64,000 nt of DNA from Datisca glomerata. Lineage: Eukaryota > Streptophyta > Magnoliopsida > Cucurbitales > Datiscaceae. This document shows, piece by piece, positions 57,719 to 64,000 of this stretch. The notes below the pieces were generated by a model. It was not told the DNA's origin. It saw only the letters and a list, made by a program, of their open reading frames with translations, and searched no databases. The position numbers were made by a program, and so were the translations under genes. How positions within the stretch are numbered: the first letter of the stretch is position 1; the number at the start of each line of letters is the position of its first letter. The stretch is taken from positions 124,001 through 188,000 of the forward strand of contig QANY01007347.1 of assembly GCA_003255025.1 (NCBI GenBank), given 5' to 3'.

Positions 57719-57774
57719 GGAGACTAGCAACCACACGAAGCTTTGTTTCTGCCAATAAAACTTTTTTTTTTTGC

Positions 57775-58015
57775 CGGTGAAGCTTCATTCCCGCCAGTGA
57801 AGCTTCATCCCCCCGATGAAGCTTCGTTCCTGCAAGAGCAGTCTCTCCCTCTTTCGTCTCTCTATTTTCCTCCTGATCTATCTTTCTATTTCAATTTTAT
57901 TTTGTGTTTCCCAATCCTCCCAACCAACAATGAAAATCACAGAAGTAATTTGGGTTTCTTGCATTTTTAATTTGGCGGTGATCTCCCCTGCAATTTGGGT
58001 TTCTTGCATTTTTAT
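57775..58015 (+). repeat. short direct repeats around a leader-like stretch
   Basis: GAAGCTTC occurs three times at ~20-bp steps (57777-57832), followed by a pyrimidine-rich stretch and two copies of AATTTGGGTTTCTTGCATTT (57947 and 57992, 45 bp apart). It resembles the 5' untranslated part of a gene but I recognise no product. Confidence 0.65.
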
Positions 58016-59445
58016 TTGAAGAGAAATTTTGTTTGGTTTTTGGTCTTCGTTTAGTTGTGTTATTGTGCATCTATTGGTTTTTTTCCTATGTGTTATTAAT
58101 TTTTTTTAATTGTGTTTGCATCAATAACTTTTTCATGAAACTTTTTTTAGTATATTAATTATTATCATAGTTGAATGGATTAGTTTAATTTTACTATTAT
58201 ATAACATGAATGAGATAATTTATTTTATAGTTGAAAATATAAAATAACATATTAATGAGTTTCAAATAGGATTTTGCGGATCAAATCAGGACAAATAGTT
58301 TTACAATCTAGGACTATGATGCGCCAAATATTGTATAGTGTCACAATTTTTTAACTAATACAGCACCAAATATTGGACAGTATTGTTTAATCTAGTATAG
58401 TACAGTACGATACATTCTGATAAATCTAATACAATATTATCCAGTACTATCATGACTGTCAAACGATCCCTCATTAGACAACATTCCTACATCTATTTCA
58501 AAAACTCAAAACTTCCCATAAAATTTTATACCTGCTATCTTATTGTTTTCCCAATAAATAATGCATATTAATTTTTGACAATTAATCTTTAATCTTCAAC
58601 TGAGTAAATATTGATATTTTAATAATAAATATGATTAAGCATTTAGGAATATGAACTAATTAATTAATTGAATTCAATATGTTTAATGAATTTTTGTTAC
58701 ATGAATTTTTTTTATAGTGATAATAGTAATATCATATTATGATTTATATTATATATTAAATTAAATACTATTATTGCTAAAGGTTAAAATGTCGGTATTA
58801 GACAAATATTTATTGTTCTATCCAAAAATTATTTCTAACTATTCAAAAGTACCTTTAAAATTGTATGCATATTTTATTGGGTAGTACGCAATATTTCTCC
58901 ATACCAAAAAAATTTTATTTTCCATTAAATCATCAATTCCAAAATGAATAACCTCCAATATATAAAATATAATCACCAAAAAAATTGAGTAGAAAAAATA
59001 TTATAAAATTGTGATGAAGAAAAAGCCAAGATAAATGACCATGAAAACACCCTTTATTATTTTATTGGTTATTCACATATAATTTGTTATCAAATCACTA
59101 TCCTTAAACTAATAAATTAATTACATATTATCCTAATTAAAGAATCAATAATTTATTAAAATAATAGTATACCAATAATTATTCATAGTAATACTAACTA
59201 TAATAGTAATAATATCAAAACCAATAATAATTATTTGTAGTTGTAAACAATCAATTAAGGTTCATTGAATCTCTTCTTTTATGAATTTACTCATTTTCCA
59301 AGTTTGAAAGAACTTACAAAAAGTAATTATCAACATGGTCAATATAATATGCATGATTGACTAATTAAGATATGGATAAGAACATACATGTTTAATGCAA
59401 TTAATTGATGATACTAAAAAAACACATTTGATGCAAGGAAAGTTA

Positions 59446-59678
59446 GTATAAATAGGTACATGAAATTGTTTTTTGGTAGTGGGTTCTAACTTTATGGGGT
59501 TTATTTATGAAAGAAGCAACAGAGAAACTTTGATGTTGAGATGAAATTCATAGTCACTCATTTTCTCTTAATTTACAATCAAATCATTGCATATTCAAGC
59601 CAAAACTTAGTTTTTGACACTAAAGAGGATTGCAAGAGTCTGTCAGGTTCTTCCATTTTAGTTGATCTTCTAATTTAG
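59446..59678 (+). promoter_or_regulatory. possible promoter with a 45-codon frame
   Basis: A good plant TATA box (GTATAAATAGG, 59446-59456) lies 85 bp before ATG 59541. The frame starts MKFIVTHFLLIYNQIIAYSS, like a signal peptide, and ends at 59678 after 45 codons. It could be a first exon with a donor near TCAGGTTC (59643), a small secreted peptide gene, or chance. I do not recognise the product. Confidence 0.3.
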
Positions 59679-60839
59679 TTGTCCATAGCCTTACAAAGTT
59701 TTTTTTTATCTAAATATTCTTATGAATATTCGAACGGTTAATGAAATGCTCCATTTTCTCTTCGGCTTCTTAATTTTTCAGAAGAATCGACTATATTTTT
59801 AATTTGTTTATTTAATATTTAATTTGATTGACAAAATGCACACATAACTTCATTTCTTATTGTGATTTATATATTTAAACCTAATTTCTAATTTGTTGCT
59901 TTATAATTAGTCTCTTTTGAGAAAACACACGCTTACATTCTTTTTTATCGGCTCGATTTTGGTTTTTTCTTTTGTTTTTTCGGTATTTTTGTTTACAAAC
60001 AATAACAAGTTATTACAGAAATATTTGATTAAACAAATAAGTCTTTTATTAAAACTGTGATTGGTCTCTTGGATGCTTAGTATCATACTCCATGAGGAAG
60101 ATAAAGATAGTGGATAAGCCTAAATAAATTATTTTTGGTGAGCTCAAACTACTTTACTTAGAAAGTAAAAAGATAAGAACAATGCCTCTTCCTTTTATTT
60201 ATTGTTTTTTCAATAACATGAATAGCATGTTTATGCCATGAGTTTCTTCGTATACACAAGTATAAGGTTTTCTCTTGATACTTTTTTTTAAATAAAAGGC
60301 GTAGGGATTGTAAGAAAAAAAAAGTCCTAAGGTCCTTGATCCTTAAGCTTGTTAAAACTATAGTTAATTCTGTTAGGGATAGCCTTTGCTCTCAAAGATC
60401 AATTCATTTGTCTCATATCAGTAGTGTTCTTGTGCAGAGGTGGGATTTTGTTTGTGAGATTTTGTATCTGGGGTGTGCCCCTTTACTTTCGTAGCCCTTG
60501 CTTATCTATTTACGTTTGATTTATAAAAAAAGACCAAATAGGCTAATATCGAGAAAACTTAAAGACGAAGAATGATAGACATCACAATTGAAGCAAGTAG
60601 GTAGTGGAACACGATACTTGATGACAAATAAAATCATTATAATTTATGTACATGAAATCAAAAAATTACTTATAGCTAATGATATCACATGCAACTAAAT
60701 ATTTATGATGTTATCTTTTATTTTTAGCCATAATAGTTTGGTACAATACTTAAAATTATATGCGAGACTAATTATGATTTTACAAGATATGCGCAACTCA
60801 TGTGTGATGTATATAACAAGATAAATATCTTAAATATCT

Positions 60840-61510
60840 TAATAGATAAGCCTAGCCTTGCATAACCCGAATCATTATATAGCCCTAATCCTATATTAAT
60901 TTTGAATAAGAAAAATAGATATTCAAGATAGGTTGAGATATAATCCCTAGGATCTGCAACCATCTATCGCTGCTTGCCACCAGACGTCTCACCACTGACC
61001 TTTGTTGGCAGTCACCCGTTGTCATCGCCGGGCGCCCAGACCTGCAATCGAAAGTTGCCAGGGCGCAGCGCTGCAACAAACTTATGTCAGCCAGCTGCAG
61101 CACGCCGAGAAGCAGCAATCATCATTGCTGCACTTCTACTACTATCATGCAAGCCGCCTTCGCCGCCCATGTGTAGATTGCAGCCTGCTACACCGCCATG
61201 ATGCTCTATTCTTTGATTCTCTTTTCCATCGATTCAATCTCCACCAGTTTGAACAATGACATAAAAATCTTAATTTTCCTTAGGAAAGTTTACAAGAATT
61301 TACAAAAATTAAATACAGACTTATATGGAAATTCAATCTCTTCAAAAATTGTTCCTCTAATTACATAACTAACAAAAAATTCACATAAAATCTAAATGGT
61401 TATGTAAGGAAGATTTAATCAAATTAATCCTAAAAAATGAGTTAGTATTTTAAGAAACTATAATCCATAAGGTATTCGTTCTACTAATAGACATCTAACA
61501 AATAGATCTA
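60840..61510 (-). repeat. copia leader region, copy 2, primer-proximal part
   Basis: TTCAAGATAGG, a GC-rich stretch with CACCACTG, and ACAAAAATTAAATA plus CCTCTAATTAC match 27660-28200. The GC-rich frames on the + strand at 60974-61259 are in leader sequence and are probably not genes. Confidence 0.75.
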
Positions 61511-61517
61511 GAACAGG

Positions 61518-61529
61518 TCTCTAATACCA
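61518..61529 (-). promoter_or_regulatory. copia primer-binding site
   Basis: The minus strand reads TGGTATTAGAGA, one or two changes from the tRNA-Met primer site TGGTATCAGAGC. Confidence 0.82.
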
Positions 61530-61536
61530 ATTATAG

Positions 61537-62150
61537 TGATTTGTGTAGTGGAAAATTATCATGATCTTATAATCTAATCGTTAAACAATCTAATCTATGT
61601 TAGAACGAGCATTAAGTTTATACTTTTGATGCGTGAACCAAAGATTTTTCTCCAGGATTTGATCCTCTGATTTATGTGCAAAGTGTTTCCTTGATTTACA
61701 CGCGAAACAATAAAAACTCATGGAAGTTAACACATGCATAGACCAACTGTGTACTATTTATCGATACCTCACGATCTTTCTTGTTATTATTTGAGTCGTT
61801 AACCAATTACCTGCATATGAACACTAAGAAGAAAAGTTTGAATTTTCCTTCTCTTGTCTCAATTTCATTTAGGTCGAAAAAATAGACTCCTAAGGTTCTT
61901 TCTTCTCTCACTGATGGTGTCAATAGGCTTAGACCTAATTGATAGAAGGGTCCTATTTATAGTGAAACCCGACGGTCAGCATTAAAGAAAAATTATATCT
62001 TAATTGAAACTAATTTATATTAATTCTACTTTCACTACCAAATTTAGGATCGACTTGGTTAACTACTAAGTATTCATGCCGTATCTTTTTAATATCAGTC
62101 ACAATAATACCGGTTGGTACCGAAAATATAAATAGTTCTTATACTTGTCT
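61537..62150 (-). repeat. copia 5' LTR, right end approximate
   Basis: The LTR end on the minus strand is CACTACACAAATCA, seven bases before the primer site. A TATA box (CTATAAATAGGA, minus strand, 61951-61962) supports an LTR promoter. The start is somewhere near 62100-62160 and could not be fixed because no partner LTR is present. Confidence 0.7.
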
Positions 62151-62159
62151 CCCAACTGT

Positions 62160-64000
62160 TGTTGGTGAAAATTTCAATAGTTATGTTGCATGCAAACTCC
62201 CCTCTGAATAGAGCTTCTTGTATCCTCAATATCTACAAAACATAAATAAAGAACCCAAAGAACGAGGAATAGGGGGGGTTGTCTCACCTAAGAGCCTCCG
62301 ATACCTAAGACAGTACTTGATCAATGTTTTGGCAAAGTATCCTTAAGGAAGAAATTGCATAACTCTTCTGTTAGTAGGCGGGTCTCTTTATACCTGAGTC
62401 CTCGGGTAGAAGGATGTATGTCGATGAAGTCTCGGGAGCGTGCTGGGGAAGCTTCACAGGACACGATGTTTGTCTTGATTAGACGGATGGGAGGTGACCT
62501 TTGATATAAAGTGACGGGCATTAATTATCGATGTTCTTTTGAGGTAACATTTCGGTGGCTGATATGGCATTCTGCCATGGTGATTGAACCTGTTAAGCAC
62601 TACTTCCAACGAGTAATGATGACCCTACGCTCGCGGTTATCTGAGCTTTAATCCTACTGTCTTTCTTGTGGTCAGGTTTGCGCAACCTGAACTTCCTCAA
62701 GACCGACCAGACGAGGTCGATTCATTTCCTTTGAGACTTTGCTAGTGGTTCTCTATTGTGTTGCAACACGTGTTATCCCATCATTGATGGTTGGGAGAAC
62801 ACCCATAATAGTTGCACTCAGTCGAGGACTTGGGTGATTTTTACTTGCCCAGGTCTGAAGACTTCATTATTCGAGCTCCTCGTCCGAGTTCCCTTTGTAT
62901 TGAAGGTAGAGTAAGAGCCTATCCTAGGTACTTCACACTTGTGTTTGAAATTCATTCCTTAGATAGGCGTGCACCAGATGTAATTATTTGCTGACCATTT
63001 TTGTCACGATTCACCTATTGCGCTTGCGTCATTTTACCTTTTTCACGATTCAATGATCGGTAATTTCTTGGGGGGGGGGGCATTAACGATGGGTCGCTAA
63101 TCTGTGACTCCTGACTCCTCAATATGTCACTTCATTCTTGACGTGTCGTTTGGTCTTCCAAAATTATCCCGTTGGTCCGTGAAATGGCCGTTCATGGGTC
63201 ATAGAGTAGCCTCAACAGTCACCATCATGGAACCCTTAGATTCCCATTAAATGAGCAGTTTCCTTCTTCAAGACCTACAAAGAGGCAGTCTTCCTTCTCA
63301 TTTCCTTCATCTTTACCTTCTTGACAGATTTGAAACCTTTTCATTCTTCATCCTTGCCCCCGGTTCTTCTCCTTGGAAGAATAATAATCCTTCCACTTCT
63401 AGGGCTTCTTGCTTTTTAGAGGTTTCCCTTTAAGATCCTCCTTCCTTTTCATGGCCGTTGTTTCCCTTTATGTCATCTTTTAAATGTCATGCCTCAAAGT
63501 CATCGATGATGTTTCGTTCACTGTGACTTTCTTACGTTGATAAGCCTGCTCAGGGGATCATTTGTTTGTGTTGGTTACCAACCTATGGTTATAGAGACAC
63601 TACCCATGACGGGAGCCTATAATTCGACTGGTAGCCTTGACCTTTACTCCGTAATGAAGGACCTTTACTGGCCATAATCCATCTCCTTCCTTCTGCACCG
63701 CCATTCCCTTCCTCTTCTGTCTGTCCTTTCGATCTTTTAGCAACTTTACTCCAGCATGCTTCAGGAGTTGCTGATGCTTCACGAGTAAGCCAAGCACAAC
63801 CCTCGGAACGATATCATTTGGGATTGTCTCGACCCATGGGGTGCTAGCTCACATTGTCGGAGGGGTTGAGACATTTTTCCGTCCTTAGCCTGGGAATGGA
63901 ACTCTACCCGTAGCCTTTTGGTTCATCTTGGTGAGGGCCACAAATTGAGTCATCGTGACCTGGACCCTCAAGTCCTTAAAAGAGTTCCAGAAAGTTGTGG
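62160..64000 (-). repeat. probable LTR or interior of another LTR element
   Basis: Composition is clearly less AT-rich than its surroundings. CTCCGATACCTAAGACAGTA near 62295 resembles the CTCCGATGCTCAAGTCAGT wording of plant gypsy LTRs, and the minus strand has a TATA box (TATAAAGAG, 62384-62392). No domain, primer site or second LTR is visible before the window ends. A run of 11 G is at 63070-63080. The short ORFs on both strands have no recognisable content. Confidence 0.5.

Larger units (their letters stand above)
57086..60839. other. island of unrelated DNA inside the copia leader
   Basis: About 3.7 kb with no retrotransposon domain. It holds a perfect hairpin, a MITE-like element, short repeats near 57780-58015, weak inverted repeats (CGTTTGACA at about 57188 and its complement near 58460) and a possible promoter at 59446. 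From 58500 to 59440 and 59700 to 60830 it is AT-rich without features I can name. Confidence 0.6.
53880..62150 (-). mobile_element. Tork-like copia element, 3'-truncated, leader interrupted
   Basis: On the minus strand: LTR (about 62150-61537), primer site, leader (61510-60840, island, 57085-56160), gag, protease, integrase, linker to RT. RT and the 3' LTR are missing; the left end meets the SIRE-like LTR. Confidence 0.78.

Noticed and set aside
60974..61259. Overlapping GC-rich frames (75 and 85 codons)
   Set aside because: They fall in the copia leader region that is repeated at 27660-27870, where the frames are not kept.
1..64000. tRNA, rRNA or microRNA genes
   Set aside because: I saw no A-box/B-box pair, rRNA motif or convincing precursor hairpin; short AT-rich hairpins are too common here to call.

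Overview
The window is nuclear DNA of a flowering plant, probably a eudicot: AT-rich, intron-scale spacing, and built almost entirely from dead LTR retrotransposons, solo LTRs, a LINE remnant and an integrated caulimovirid (plant pararetrovirus). I found no convincing intact host gene, no rRNA or tRNA gene and no CRISPR array. All coding material is broken by stops and frameshifts, so it is annotated as pseudogene segments. Domain calls come from reading the translated frames; lineage names (Tat, Athila, SIRE, Tork) are inferences from recognisable motifs and were not tested by a search.

Layout. 1-4498: 3'-truncated Ty1/copia element on the minus strand with RT, integrase, protease, gag, tRNA-Met primer site and 5' LTR. 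5586-12774: a non-autonomous LARD-like element with two LTRs, a 5-bp target duplication (GAAGA), a Tat-type primer region and four tandem arrays (23, 60, ~36 and ~124 bp); its 3' LTR is split by a solo LTR (10004-12422, duplication CTGAC). 12780-15240: AT-rich spacer with an (AT)n tract and direct repeats. 15240-25195: endogenous pararetrovirus, longer than one genome unit and circularly permuted, with its coat-protein segment present in three tandem copies. 25200-32066: minus-strand copia pieces (gag/protease, leader, one LTR, polypurine tract, RT), the LTR being split by a second type of solo LTR.

32067-42627: plus-strand Athila-like Ty3/gypsy element (RT, RNase H, integrase, an extra ORF with a plant-transposon-type domain, 3' LTR), hit by two solo LTRs that belong to the same two families seen earlier but lie in the opposite orientation. 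42809-47974: minus-strand Tat-like gypsy element ending in a 346-bp 5' LTR. 48030-48830: LINE fragment. 48905-53790: plus-strand SIRE-like copia element, internally deleted, also with an extra ORF after pol and a 3' LTR. 53880-62150: minus-strand copia element (integrase, gag, leader, primer site, LTR) whose leader is interrupted by a ~3.7-kb island carrying a MITE, inverted repeats and a possible promoter. 62160-64000: less AT-rich sequence that looks like part of another LTR element.

The window records layered insertion: solo LTRs landed in older elements, and several elements share primer-site types, extra domains or leaders. The points most worth a second look are the array-rich LARD, the post-integration triplication inside the pararetrovirus, the extra-ORF domain shared by two retrotransposon superfamilies, and the paired solo-LTR families.
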